Shown: positions 7,270 through 15,859 of the stretch, in pieces | Position numbering within the stretch: the first letter of the stretch is position 1 | Layout: every line of letters begins with the position of its first letter | Made by a program: the position numbers and the translations under genes | Assembly (NCBI GenBank): GCA_028277965.1 | Contig: JANQFF010000222.1 | Span: 1 to 36,935 of the forward strand | Source: Pseudomonadales bacterium | GTDB lineage: Bacteria; Pseudomonadota; Gammaproteobacteria; Pseudomonadales; Azotimanducaceae | Direction of reading: 5' to 3' | Length of the DNA stretch: 36,935 bases | Notes under the pieces: generated by a model | Database searches by the model: none | What the model was told of the DNA's origin: nothing | The model's input: only the letters and a program-made list of their open reading frames with translations

Positions 7270-9063
7270 GTGCCGGACATCGAGCAGATACGCAACTTTT
7301 CCATCATCGCCCACATCGATCATGGCAAGTCGACCCTGGCTGACCGGTTCATCCAGATGTGCGGTGGGCTGTCCGATCGGGAGATGGAAGCCCAGGTACT
7401 CGATTCGATGGATCTCGAACGGGAGAGGGGCATCACGATCAAAGCCCAGAGTGTGACTCTCGACTACACATCAAAAGACGGGAAGCTGTACCAACTCAAC
7501 TTCATCGACACTCCCGGTCACGTTGATTTCAGCTACGAGGTCTCCAGATCACTCTCCGCCTGTGAAGGGGCGCTTCTGGTTGTTGATGCAGCCCAGGGTG
7601 TCGAAGCGCAGTCGGTTGCCAACTGCTATACGGCGATCGAACAGGGACTGGAGGTCCTGCCGGTCCTCAACAAAATCGATCTGCCCCAGGCGGAGCCAGA
7701 AAGGGTTGCTCACGAGATAGAAGAGATCATTGGTCTCGATGTGACGGATATCCAGACCGTCAGCGCTAAAACCGGGGAAGGGGTAACGGATCTTCTCGAG
7801 TATCTTGTTGAACACATCCCGGCACCTGAAGGAGACCCTGAACGCCCGCTGCAGGCACTCATCATCGACTCGTGGTTCGACAACTATCTGGGCGTCGTGT
7901 CGTTAGTGCGCGTAGTGCAGGGACGGCTGTCTAAAGGCGACAAGATCCTGGTTAAATCCACGGGGCGCTCTCACGTGGTTGATGACCTCGGCCGTTTCAC
8001 GCCGAAGCGGGAGTCGGACACCGGGCTATCCGCAGGTGAGGTTGGTTATATCGTCGCCGGTATCAAGGATATTCATGGAGCGCCGGTGGGCGACACCCTG
8101 GTACTGGCCAAAGCGGCGGACGTGGAGCAGTTACCCGGGTTCACGAAAGTGAAACCCCAGGTATATGCCGGGCTTTTTCCCGTGAACTCCGAGGACTTCG
8201 AAGGGTTCAGGGAAGCGCTCGAGAAGCTCGTTCTCAACGACGCATCGCTGTTCTACGAACCGGAATCGTCAGACGCGCTGGGATTCGGGTTCCGCTGTGG
8301 GTTCCTGGGGATGCTGCACATGGAGATTGTGCAGGAGCGACTGGAAAGGGAATACAACCTCGATCTGATCACCTCGGCACCGACGGTTGTATACGAGGTG
8401 GTTGGTACAGACGATAAGGTGATACAGGTAGATAACCCCTCCCGACTTCCGCCGAATTTCCGTGAAATGCGGGAACCCATTGCGGAGGTCAATATCCTGG
8501 TTCCGTCCGAGTTTGTTGGGAACGTGATGACACTGTGTGTAGACCGTCGAGGTGTACAGAAGAATATGCAGTTCACGCAGGGACAGGTATCCATGCAGTG
8601 GGAGATGCCACTGAACGAGGTTGTTATGGACTTCTTTGACCGGCTTAAGTCCGTATCGAGGGGGTTTGCATCGCTCGACTACAATTTCACCCGTTTTGAA
8701 GCAGCAGATCTCGTCAAACTCGACATTCTCATCAACGGCGAAAAAGTTGATGCACTCGCGAGTATTGTGCACCGGGAACAGGCACAGTCCAGGGGACGAG
8801 CGCTAGCGGAGAAAATGAAGGAACTCATACCGCGACAGCTCTTCGACGTCGCGGTGCAGGCGGCGATTGGCGGCCAGATCATTGCGCGCCAGACGGTAAA
8901 AGCCTTGCGCAAGAACGTCACCGCCAAATGTTATGGTGGCGATGTCACGCGCAAGAAAAAGTTGCTGGAAAAGCAGAAGGAAGGTAAGCGGCGCATGAAG
9001 CAGCTTGGGCGTGTCGAAATTCCGCAGGAAGCGTTCCTGGCAGCGTTGAAGGTCGAACGCTGA
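7270..9063 (+). CDS. lepA: Elongation factor 4 (LepA)
   Basis: LepA/EF4 is a ribosome-associated GTPase linked to 30S biogenesis and initiation in bacteria, also proposed to back-translocate stalled ribosomes. Its 597 residues match the 599 of E. coli LepA. G-motifs are clear: AHIDHGKST at residues 14-22, the [11 protein letters not shown] switch region, DTPGHVDF and NKIDLP. The C-terminal domain special to LepA is present ([20 protein letters not shown]). The start is GTG 7270, with only a weak purine stretch (GGTAGGCAG) upstream. The stop is immediately followed by the lepB ATG, as in E. coli and Pseudomonas. Confidence 0.98.
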   Translation: MPDIEQIRNFSIIAHIDHGKSTLADRFIQMCGGLSDREMEAQVLDSMDLERERGITIKAQSVTLDYTSKDGKLYQLNFIDTPGHVDFSYEVSRSLSACEGALLVVDAAQGVEAQSVANCYTAIEQGLEVLPVLNKIDLPQAEPERVAHEIEEIIGLDVTDIQTVSAKTGEGVTDLLEYLVEHIPAPEGDPERPLQALIIDSWFDNYLGVVSLVRVVQGRLSKGDKILVKSTGRSHVVDDLGRFTPKRESDTGLSAGEVGYIVAGIKDIHGAPVGDTLVLAKAADVEQLPGFTKVKPQVYAGLFPVNSEDFEGFREALEKLVLNDASLFYEPESSDALGFGFRCGFLGMLHMEIVQERLEREYNLDLITSAPTVVYEVVGTDDKVIQVDNPSRLPPNFREMREPIAEVNILVPSEFVGNVMTLCVDRRGVQKNMQFTQGQVSMQWEMPLNEVVMDFFDRLKSVSRGFASLDYNFTRFEAADLVKLDILINGEKVDALASIVHREQAQSRGRALAEKMKELIPRQLFDVAVQAAIGGQIIARQTVKALRKNVTAKCYGGDVTRKKKLLEKQKEGKRRMKQLGRVEIPQEAFLAALKVER

Positions 9064-9825
9064 ATGGATATCGATCTACCGTACATCCTGTTCTGGGCGG
9101 TCGTTATCTGTGGCTTCATATGGCTGATCGACATTGTCGCGTTCAGACAGCGGCGGTTGGAGAAGGATCCTGAAGCTGAGGATCCGTCGATTGTTGAATA
9201 CGCCAAATCCTTTTTCCCGGTCCTGCTACTGGTACTTGTCCTGCGGAGCTTTCTTGCCGAGCCCTATCAGATACCTTCTGAGTCGATGGTGCCGACCCTT
9301 GAAGTGGGTGATTTCATTCTGGTCAACAAGTACGCATATGGATTGCGCTTGCCGGTGTTTGGCACGAAAGTGGTGGAAATCGGAGAGCCAGAGCGCGGTG
9401 ATGTGATGGTTTTCATACCGCCGCATGATTCGAGGTACTTCATCAAACGTGTGATTGGGGTGCCTGGTGATATGGTCAGGTACGAGAATAAGATCCTGTA
9501 CATCAACGGTGAGCGTCTCAGCTACAAACTACTTGGTGAAGTGGGTAGCCTTGACCGCCGCCTGACAGTAAGAGAGTTCCTTGAAACCATTGATGGCCGG
9601 AGTCACTCGATTCTCAAACATAATGGACGAGAGCCGACACAGGAATGGCAGATCCCATCGGGTAAGTACCTGATGCTTGGAGATAACCGGGACAAAAGCC
9701 AGGACTCACGGTTCTGGGGTTATGCGTCCGAAGAGAATATCGTTGGGAAAGCGGTAGCCATCTGGTTACACAAGGAACCCGGATGGCACCTGCCCAACTT
9801 TGGGCGTAACCAGTGGCTCGAGTAA
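9064..9825 (+). CDS. lepB: Signal peptidase I
   Basis: LepB removes signal peptides from exported preproteins on the periplasmic face of the inner membrane. The catalytic serine is Ser74 (PSESMVPTLEVGDFILVNKYAYG) and the general-base lysine is Lys128 (YFIKRVIGVPGD). Two hydrophobic segments, residues 5-25 and 48-62, give the usual two-helix topology with a cytoplasmic loop. The box GDNRDKSQDSRFWG near the C-terminus is the last conserved signal-peptidase region. At 253 residues it is shorter than E. coli LepB (324), mainly in the periplasmic extension. The ATG follows the lepA stop without a gap, so expression is probably coupled to lepA. Confidence 0.97.
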   Translation: MDIDLPYILFWAVVICGFIWLIDIVAFRQRRLEKDPEAEDPSIVEYAKSFFPVLLLVLVLRSFLAEPYQIPSESMVPTLEVGDFILVNKYAYGLRLPVFGTKVVEIGEPERGDVMVFIPPHDSRYFIKRVIGVPGDMVRYENKILYINGERLSYKLLGEVGSLDRRLTVREFLETIDGRSHSILKHNGREPTQEWQIPSGKYLMLGDNRDKSQDSRFWGYASEENIVGKAVAIWLHKEPGWHLPNFGRNQWLE

Positions 9826-9857
9826 ACCCCGAGTAAAACAAGATACGGAGGCATAAC

Positions 9858-10217
9858 ATGCGTTATCAGACGGGATTGTCGAAATGGGGTTGGCTCATCA
9901 CCGTTGTTCTTCTGATCGGGGCGTTCACCACGCTCATTCGGCTCGTGCCGCACTATATCGATTTCAATATCGTACAGGGTGTGCTCGAACGTTTGCCTGA
10001 GGAGTCGGTTCACGCGGACATGACAAGGTCCGAGATCCGGGACTACTTCCGCAAGCAGTTTCGTGTAGAGAACTTCCGGATACCGGTGACCGATATGCTG
10101 ACAATCACCCGTGACAAATCGAAAACGGTTCTCGACGTCGATTATGAAATTCGTGAGCCCCTGTTGTACAACATCGACGTTGTCCTGACATTTCGTGAGC
10201 AGAGGGTCTACGAGTAA
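9858..10217 (+). CDS. DUF4845 single-pass membrane protein
   Basis: A 119-residue protein with one hydrophobic helix (about residues 10-30, WGWLITVVLLIGAFTTLIRL), followed by a polar, probably periplasmic domain ending in DYEIREPLLYNIDVVLTFRE. This matches the DUF4845 family, found between lepB and rnc in many gammaproteobacteria; no function has been established that I know of. A good Shine-Dalgarno (GGAGG) lies 6 bases before the ATG. The last 23 bases overlap the start of rnc. The conserved place beside signal peptidase and RNase III is the only functional hint. Confidence 0.85.
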   Translation: MRYQTGLSKWGWLITVVLLIGAFTTLIRLVPHYIDFNIVQGVLERLPEESVHADMTRSEIRDYFRKQFRVENFRIPVTDMLTITRDKSKTVLDVDYEIREPLLYNIDVVLTFREQRVYE

Positions 10218-10902
10218 GGCGGCCGAACGGCTGCAGGCGTCACTGGGGTACCAGTTCAGTGACGTGGATCTTCTGACGCGGGCGCTTACTCATAAGAGTG
10301 CCGGTGCCTCTCACAATGAACGGCTCGAGTTCATTGGCGATGCGATCCTTGGCTTTGTCGTCGCTGACCTGTTGTTTAATGCCTTTCCGAAAGCTCGCGA
10401 AGACCGATTGACACTGATGCGCGCCGATCTCGTTAAAGGTGACACGCTGGCGGAAATTGCAAAAGAAGTTGGATTGCCGGACGCGCTGGACCTCGGAAGC
10501 GGAGAACGGCGGAGCGGTGGACGCCTGCGGAGTTCCATCCAGGCAGATGCGCTCGAGGCTGTGATTGGTGCTGCTTATCTCGATGGCGGTATCAGGAAAT
10601 GCCGGGCCCTCGTCAAACGGCTGCTGCGCGAGCGCATCGCTCACGTCGGTGACAGAGACCTCAAAGACGCAAAAACGAGGTTGCAGGAACACTTGCAGGG
10701 TGATGGTTTGTCACTTCCGGTATACGAAGTTATCAACACCTCGGGCCTCGACCATGAGAAACAGTATTCTGTAGCCTGCAGGATTGGTGATCTCGACTTA
10801 GAGACGGAAGGCTCGGGTAGTTCCCGCCGCAAGGCTGAACAGGACGCAGCAGCAACAGCCCTCGAAAGGTTGACGGCTCTTGAAGAAGCTGAAGACTCTT
10901 GA
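10195..10902 (+). CDS. rnc: Ribonuclease III
   Basis: RNase III cleaves double-stranded RNA, including the rRNA precursor and structured mRNAs. The catalytic domain carries the signature NERLEFIGDA (residues 41-50), with metal-binding Asp49 and Glu121 (LEAVIGAAYLDGG). A C-terminal double-stranded RNA-binding domain follows (about residues 157-232) with the SSRRKAEQDAAATAL helix. The product has 235 residues (226 in E. coli). The start is GTG 10195, inside the end of the DUF4845 gene. The stop overlaps the era start as TTGA. rnc-era-recO is a conserved operon, self-regulated by RNase III cleavage of its leader in E. coli. Confidence 0.97.
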   Translation: MSRGSTSKAAERLQASLGYQFSDVDLLTRALTHKSAGASHNERLEFIGDAILGFVVADLLFNAFPKAREDRLTLMRADLVKGDTLAEIAKEVGLPDALDLGSGERRSGGRLRSSIQADALEAVIGAAYLDGGIRKCRALVKRLLRERIAHVGDRDLKDAKTRLQEHLQGDGLSLPVYEVINTSGLDHEKQYSVACRIGDLDLETEGSGSSRRKAEQDAAATALERLTALEEAEDS

Positions 10903-11795
10903 CTGACCACTTCGGATATGTAGCGCTATGCGGCCGTCCCAACGTCGGCAAGTCGACGTTGCTGAACCACATCCTGCGTCAGAAAATCAGTATCACGTCC
11001 CGGCGGCCCCAGACCACACGCTACAACGTATTAGGCGTCGACACGCATGGAAACCATCAGGCTGTCTACATCGACACACCGGGTATCCACGCCAAAACAG
11101 GTAAAGCCCTCAACCGTTACATGGTTGAGCACGCCAAATCAGCATTGCGCGACGTTGATCTGAGTCTGATGGTTGTCGAAGCAACGCGCTGGACAGAAGA
11201 GGACGAAGCGGTGCTCAAGCTGATTCAGGGCCGTGGTGAAGCTGTTGCTGCAATTACCAAGATAGACCTTTTGCAGGACAAGACCGAATTACTCCCAGTC
11301 ATGGAGCGCCTCGGGCAGACGGGTGTCTTTGCCGAGATTGTGCCGGTATGTGCGTTGCGGGATGAGGGCATTGAGGACCTCCGACGTGTTGTATTCTCGG
11401 CTCTACCGGAAGGTGGTCATCACTTCGATGCTGATGAGGTTACCGACCAGACGGAACGCCGCATCGTCGCGGAAATCATCCGGGAGAAACTCATGCGTCA
11501 ACTGGGGGATGAAATACCACACAGTGCAACTGTGACCGTAGAGCGGTTTGCAGCAGACCAAAAACAGGATGGCTCACCGCTGACTGAAATCCACGCCAAC
11601 ATCTATGTTGAGCGGCCCAGCCAGAAGAAGATTGTGATCGGCAGAAACGGAAAACGGCTGAAACTGATCGGAGAGCTGGCGCGTGCCGACATTGAAGTGC
11701 TTCTGGATCAGCAGGTCATGCTGCACCTGTGGGTCAAGGTGCGCAAAGGGTGGACAGACGACGAGCAACTGATGCGGCGGCTGGGGTATGACTGA
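10899..11795 (+). CDS. era: GTPase Era
   Basis: Era is an essential GTPase that binds the 3' end of 16S rRNA and helps mature the 30S subunit. G1 is GRPNVGKS (residues 12-19), the G2 region is RRPQTTR, G3 is DTPG, and the specificity motif is TKID (the family norm is NKxD or TKxD). The C-terminal KH domain has KKIVIGRNGKRLKLIG. At 298 residues it matches E. coli Era (301). The start is TTG 10899, overlapping the rnc stop (TTGA). The era stop overlaps the recO ATG by 8 bases. The tight overlaps indicate coupled translation of rnc-era-recO. Confidence 0.97.
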   Translation: MTDHFGYVALCGRPNVGKSTLLNHILRQKISITSRRPQTTRYNVLGVDTHGNHQAVYIDTPGIHAKTGKALNRYMVEHAKSALRDVDLSLMVVEATRWTEEDEAVLKLIQGRGEAVAAITKIDLLQDKTELLPVMERLGQTGVFAEIVPVCALRDEGIEDLRRVVFSALPEGGHHFDADEVTDQTERRIVAEIIREKLMRQLGDEIPHSATVTVERFAADQKQDGSPLTEIHANIYVERPSQKKIVIGRNGKRLKLIGELARADIEVLLDQQVMLHLWVKVRKGWTDDEQLMRRLGYD

Positions 11796-12507
11796 TACTC
11801 GCCGGTTTTCTAAACTGGAGTCGCTGGTTCTGAACGTGAAGCCCTATAGGGAGACCAGTGCTCTGGTTCAGTTTTTCAGCCGACGGGAAGGGCGGTTAAC
11901 CGTTGTCATGCGGGGGGTCCGGAGAGGCCGGCAACGAAATCCGATACAGGCGTTTCAATCGGGTTACCTGTCCTGTTATGGGCGTGGTGAGCTCATGACA
12001 GGGACGGGCTTCGAGGCAGTCCACACCTGTGAGCTGAAAGGTGATGCCCTCAATTGTGGGTTCTATGTGTTGGAGGTTCTCACCCGCGTCCTCGCTGTGG
12101 AGCAGGCGGAACCGGAAATCTATGAGATTACAGAACAAACCCTCGAGCGCTTGAGTCTCCAGAAGGCGCTCGCGATAACGCTGCGCAGATTTGAACGGGG
12201 CCTCCTGGAAAACCTGGGGTACGGCATCAACTTTCTCGAAGACGCTACGGGTCAGCCCCTGGATCCGGAAGGCTACTACATATTCGACCCGCAGAGCGGC
12301 TTTGTCCGCGCGTCGGGTGAGGATCGGGATGCGGTGGAAGGTGCTGTGCTTCACACGCTTGCACAGGGGGCGGATGAAGCTGTGCCAATGCGCGTGGTTC
12401 GATCGATCTTTCAGGCCCGTCTGGAACCTCTGCTTGGGCCACGTCCGCTCGTCAGCCGTTCCCTTCTGCAGGCTAAAGAGCTGCAAACAAAAGAACCGGG
12501 AACGTGA
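11788..12507 (+). CDS. recO: DNA repair protein RecO
   Basis: RecO works with RecR and RecF to load RecA on SSB-coated single-stranded DNA in gap repair. The 239-residue product has the N-terminal OB-fold pattern ALVLNVKPYRETSALVQFFSRREGRLTVVMRGVRR-like (about residues 11-45) and the downstream helical domain with LRRFERGLLENLGYG. It lacks an obvious zinc-binding cysteine set, as is usual in gammaproteobacterial RecO. The ATG at 11788 overlaps era by 8 bases. The usual next genes, pdxJ and acpS, are not here; instead rlmD follows with a GTGA overlap. Confidence 0.95.
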   Translation: MTDTRRFSKLESLVLNVKPYRETSALVQFFSRREGRLTVVMRGVRRGRQRNPIQAFQSGYLSCYGRGELMTGTGFEAVHTCELKGDALNCGFYVLEVLTRVLAVEQAEPEIYEITEQTLERLSLQKALAITLRRFERGLLENLGYGINFLEDATGQPLDPEGYYIFDPQSGFVRASGEDRDAVEGAVLHTLAQGADEAVPMRVVRSIFQARLEPLLGPRPLVSRSLLQAKELQTKEPGT

Positions 12508-13805
12508 AATCTTCTCCAACTGAAATCGAACTCGACATAGAGACAATCAGTCATGAGGGTCTGGGTTTTGCGCAGACGGAGACCAGGCCCATGCATGTGC
12601 GTAATGCGTTGCCAGGTGAGAGAGTTACCGCACGAATACTGAAGAAGCGCAAAGGTCAGCTATACGGTGACGCGGTAGATGTCGTCCACGTATCAAAGTC
12701 CCGGGTTTCTTCCGCGTGCGACTACTTCCCCCGATGCGGGGGGTGCAATATGCACCACATCGATCCTCGGGCACAGCTCGAACTCAAGGAAGGATGGCTG
12801 AGAAACTGTCTGCAGGAGAACGGGATTCAGCCGGTAGCGTGGAATACGCCACAGCGGGCTGGACTGGTGGGGTACCGCCATAAAGCCCGTTTGGGTGTGC
12901 GGAAAGTTGCTGAGCAGGTGTTTGTCGGGTTCAGGGAGTCGTTCGCCAGCCGGGTGAGTCGCATGGATCAATGCGCTGTTCTCACACCTGAGCTCAGCCG
13001 GTTGGTCAAACCCCTGAAAGACGCGCTTGGGGCGATGGAAGGGGCGCATCGCATTCCGCAGATTGAACTGGCCCAGGGTGACGATGGTGTTGCTCTACTC
13101 GTAAGGCATCTCGATCCGTTGTCCGAGGCAGACCTGGCAAGCTGGCGGTCGTTTGAGAAATCCACACAGGCCAGGATATATCTGCAGAGCGGCGGGTATG
13201 ACACGCTCGAGGGACTTGATGGCAGATCCATGGACCTGTTGCACTACACTGTTAAGGGGAGCGGGCTTGTTCTGGCGTTTTACCCACATCAGTTTGTTCA
13301 GGTGAACTTTGCGATGAACCAGGTGTTGATCGAACACATCCTGGCGTACCTCGACCCGCTCTCGGGTCAGCGTGTTGGAGATCTGTTCTGCGGAATAGGT
13401 AATCTGTCATTGCCGCTTGCCCGTCGTGGTGCGGTGGTGAAAGGGCTTGAGTTCTCGGAAGATGCAGTTGCAATGGCACGCAACAACGCTGAGCTGAACG
13501 GGCTGCGGAACCAAACTGGGTTCGAAGTTTGTGACCTGTATGCAGAAGAGTGTGAACTGCCTCCTGATCTATCAACACTGGTGCTGGACCCTCCCAGGAC
13601 CGGCGCGGGACCGCGGCTCGCGCACTGGATGGAATCGTTCAATGGAAGCCGGATAGCTTACGTATCCTGTAACCCTTTGAGCTTTGCCAGTGATGCCGCG
13701 GTGCTGGTCGATGCCGGTTTCCGTCTCCGGCGGGTAGGTGTGTACGATATGTTCCCGTTTACGGCACACGTGGAGACACTGGGCTACTTTGAGCGAGCTA
13801 TCTAA
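12504..13805 (+). CDS. rlmD: 23S rRNA (uracil-1939-C5)-methyltransferase RlmD
   Basis: RlmD (RumA) methylates U1939 of 23S rRNA using S-adenosylmethionine. The 433-residue product has an N-terminal TRAM domain (about 1-63). Iron-sulfur ligands are Cys72, Cys78 and Cys81 (CDYFPRCGGC) plus Cys157. The methyltransferase domain has GDLFCGIGNLSLPLA for SAM binding, the DPPRTGAG motif, and the catalytic cysteine in YVSCNP. E. coli RlmD also has 433 residues. The start is GTG 12504, overlapping the recO stop by 4 bases. relA follows after 17 bases; the rlmD-relA neighbourhood is known from E. coli and Pseudomonas. Confidence 0.95.
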   Translation: MKSSPTEIELDIETISHEGLGFAQTETRPMHVRNALPGERVTARILKKRKGQLYGDAVDVVHVSKSRVSSACDYFPRCGGCNMHHIDPRAQLELKEGWLRNCLQENGIQPVAWNTPQRAGLVGYRHKARLGVRKVAEQVFVGFRESFASRVSRMDQCAVLTPELSRLVKPLKDALGAMEGAHRIPQIELAQGDDGVALLVRHLDPLSEADLASWRSFEKSTQARIYLQSGGYDTLEGLDGRSMDLLHYTVKGSGLVLAFYPHQFVQVNFAMNQVLIEHILAYLDPLSGQRVGDLFCGIGNLSLPLARRGAVVKGLEFSEDAVAMARNNAELNGLRNQTGFEVCDLYAEECELPPDLSTLVLDPPRTGAGPRLAHWMESFNGSRIAYVSCNPLSFASDAAVLVDAGFRLRRVGVYDMFPFTAHVETLGYFERAI

Positions 13806-13807
13806 CA

Positions 13808-13833
13808 ATATGGTTAAGGTATATGGTTAAGGT
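13808..13833 (+). repeat. Perfect 13-base tandem repeat over the relA start
   Basis: ATATGGTTAAGGT occurs twice in a row, 13808-13820 and 13821-13833, without a mismatch. Each copy contains an ATG and an AAGG. The second ATG (13823) is the relA start; the first (13810) is out of frame and opens a 6-codon reading frame ending at 13830. The AAGG of copy 1 is only 3-4 bases before the relA ATG. Confidence 0.85.
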
Positions 13834-15814
13834 AAATGAAGGAATACCGTATACGACGGGTGGTCAGGTGGATCCCGATGCCTGGCTTGAACAGGTGTGT
13901 GATCAGCGGGAGTTACCCTACCCGGATCAGATCAGGGATGTGTGCGGATGGATTCGCGATAACCACAGCTCCGCCATGGAAGAGAGCATCGAGCTTGCTG
14001 AGTTGGTCGCAGGTTTGAACATGGATCAGCCTTCGGTGATGGCCTCGCTGCTCTATCGCAGCGTACGCAACGGAGTCATGTCACCTGAGATTATTGTTGG
14101 TCTTGCCGGATCGGAAACTCGTGACATTGTGACGGCGGTAAATTCGATGGCTAGTACCAGCCTTCTGGAACTTTCGAACTCGGCACTGCTCGAGAAGTCC
14201 CAGGAAGATCAGGTTGAGAATATCAAGCGCATGCTGGCGGCACTGATAGACGATGTGCGCGTTGCGGTTGTCAAACTGGCTGAGCGGGTAGTTGCTCTAC
14301 GACATGCCAAATCGTATTCGGAAGACAGACGGTCCCGGATCGCTGTTGAAGCTCAGGCCGTTTTTGCCCCTTTAGCGGGCAGATTGGGGATCTGGCAGTT
14401 GAAATGGGAACTGGAGGATCTGTCTCTCAGGTACACAGATCAGGCCACGTACATGCAGATCGCCAAGCAGCTGAAAAGCAGGCGTGCTGATAGAGAGGTC
14501 CAGATTCAACATCTGGTCGATCAGGTGCGGGGTTTGCTGCGTGGCTACGGGATTGAAGCTGAAGTTTTCGGGCGGGCAAAACACATCTACAGCATCTGGA
14601 GAAAGATGCAGACGAAAGGCGTGAGTCTCGATCAGGTATACGATGTGAGCGCGGTGAGGGTTGTCGTGGATTCACTTGCGGAGTGTTATGCAGCCCTCGG
14701 TGTAATCCATAATACATGGCCACACGTCCCGCAGGAATTCGACGACTATATCGCTAACCCCAAGGAAAACGGTTACCAGAGTATCCATACAGCGGTTCTG
14801 GGTCCGGAAGAACGTGTCCTGGAGATACAGATACGCACCCGGGCGATGCACGAGGACGCAGAGCTCGGAGTGTGCGCACATTGGTCCTACAAGGGAGGGG
14901 ATCCGCAAGCTGAGGGGGGCGAGCCAAGCGGTGCGGATTTTTCCAGCAAAATGGAGTGGCTGAGACAGGTCATGGAGTGGCACGAAGAACTGGCCGGCAC
15001 AGAAAGCCTGAACTCTCTTCTGCGACACCGGGTCAGCCAGGCACGGATCTATGTATCAACACCGAAAGGCCACGTACTCGAACTTCCCGCCGGAGCAACA
15101 GCACTCGATTTTGCATACCGTGTCCACACTGATGTTGGTCATGCGTGTACGGGTGCCAGGATCGACGGACAACCGGCTGCGCTCCAGACCCCGTTGAATA
15201 CCGGACAACAGGTTGAGATCGTCTCGGGTGGAGCCATCCAGCCACGCCGTGAATGGATAGAACCGGAACTCAAGTTTGTTCACTCGGACCGGGCAAAAGC
15301 GAAACTTGTGAACTATTTCCGCACCCTTGATCCTGCAGAACAGCAGCAGACAGGAGAAGCTCTGTTCATGTCCCGGCTCGCCGCCTGCGGTGTCCGGGAT
15401 CCGTCCGAAACCCTGATTTCGGACGCGTCCGAGGCATTTGGCATTTCCGGGAGAGGTGAGCTTCTGCGGGCCATCGGGGCGGCGGAGCTTTACATGTGTG
15501 ATGTATTGCAGCATGTGCTCCAGAAGGCTGAAGAACTTGGACAGCTGGAATTGCCGGAGCTGAATGCCGGTGCGTTCCCGCGCGACATGCGAGTTCGGGT
15601 CACGGGCGAGAACCGGGATGGATTTCTACATGACATCACGGAGCAGCTGAAGAGTCTGGATATGGCGTTGTCCGGCACAACGGGCCGCGTGAGTAACATC
15701 GCGGAGCAGGCTATCATTACGCTAGATGTGGAGGTGACAGGGTGGATACCTTACATTCGCCTTGTGGATTACCTGCTGCACATTCCCGGCGTAACATCCG
15801 TTGAGCGGGACTGA
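13823..15814 (+). CDS. relA: (p)ppGpp synthetase RelA
   Basis: RelA makes pppGpp/ppGpp on stalled ribosomes carrying uncharged tRNA. The N-terminal hydrolase-like domain is degenerate: where SpoT has its HD and ED metal ligands, this protein reads LLYRSVRN (about residue 76), so it should be synthetase-only. The synthetase domain has RAKHIYSIWRKMQ (about 250-262), the RelA-type acidic EFDD motif (about 305) and NPKENGYQSIHTAV, then EIQIRTRAMHEDAELGVCAHW. TGS (about 406-465) and C-terminal ACT (about 590-663) domains follow. It has 663 residues against 744 in E. coli RelA, shorter mostly at the N-terminus and in inter-domain parts. It lies downstream of rlmD and is followed by adk after 45 bases. 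Confidence 0.95.
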   Translation: MVKVNEGIPYTTGGQVDPDAWLEQVCDQRELPYPDQIRDVCGWIRDNHSSAMEESIELAELVAGLNMDQPSVMASLLYRSVRNGVMSPEIIVGLAGSETRDIVTAVNSMASTSLLELSNSALLEKSQEDQVENIKRMLAALIDDVRVAVVKLAERVVALRHAKSYSEDRRSRIAVEAQAVFAPLAGRLGIWQLKWELEDLSLRYTDQATYMQIAKQLKSRRADREVQIQHLVDQVRGLLRGYGIEAEVFGRAKHIYSIWRKMQTKGVSLDQVYDVSAVRVVVDSLAECYAALGVIHNTWPHVPQEFDDYIANPKENGYQSIHTAVLGPEERVLEIQIRTRAMHEDAELGVCAHWSYKGGDPQAEGGEPSGADFSSKMEWLRQVMEWHEELAGTESLNSLLRHRVSQARIYVSTPKGHVLELPAGATALDFAYRVHTDVGHACTGARIDGQPAALQTPLNTGQQVEIVSGGAIQPRREWIEPELKFVHSDRAKAKLVNYFRTLDPAEQQQTGEALFMSRLAACGVRDPSETLISDASEAFGISGRGELLRAIGAAELYMCDVLQHVLQKAEELGQLELPELNAGAFPRDMRVRVTGENRDGFLHDITEQLKSLDMALSGTTGRVSNIAEQAIITLDVEVTGWIPYIRLVDYLLHIPGVTSVERD

Positions 15815-15827
15815 GAGATAAAAACAA

Positions 15828-15844
15828 GGTTCGACTAACGAACC
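15828..15844 (+). other. Perfect hairpin in the relA-adk gap
   Basis: GGTTCG (15828-15833), a 5-base loop ACTAA, then CGAACC (15839-15844): a six-pair perfect stem ending 5 bases before the AGGAG of adk. There is no run of T after it, so it is not a typical Rho-independent terminator. It could modulate adk translation or mark an RNA-processing site. Confidence 0.5.
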
Positions 15845-15859
15845 GAACGAGGAGATTCC

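Noticed and set aside
15828-15844. The relA-adk hairpin as a Rho-independent terminator
   Set aside because: No T run follows the stem, and adk begins 15 bases later.
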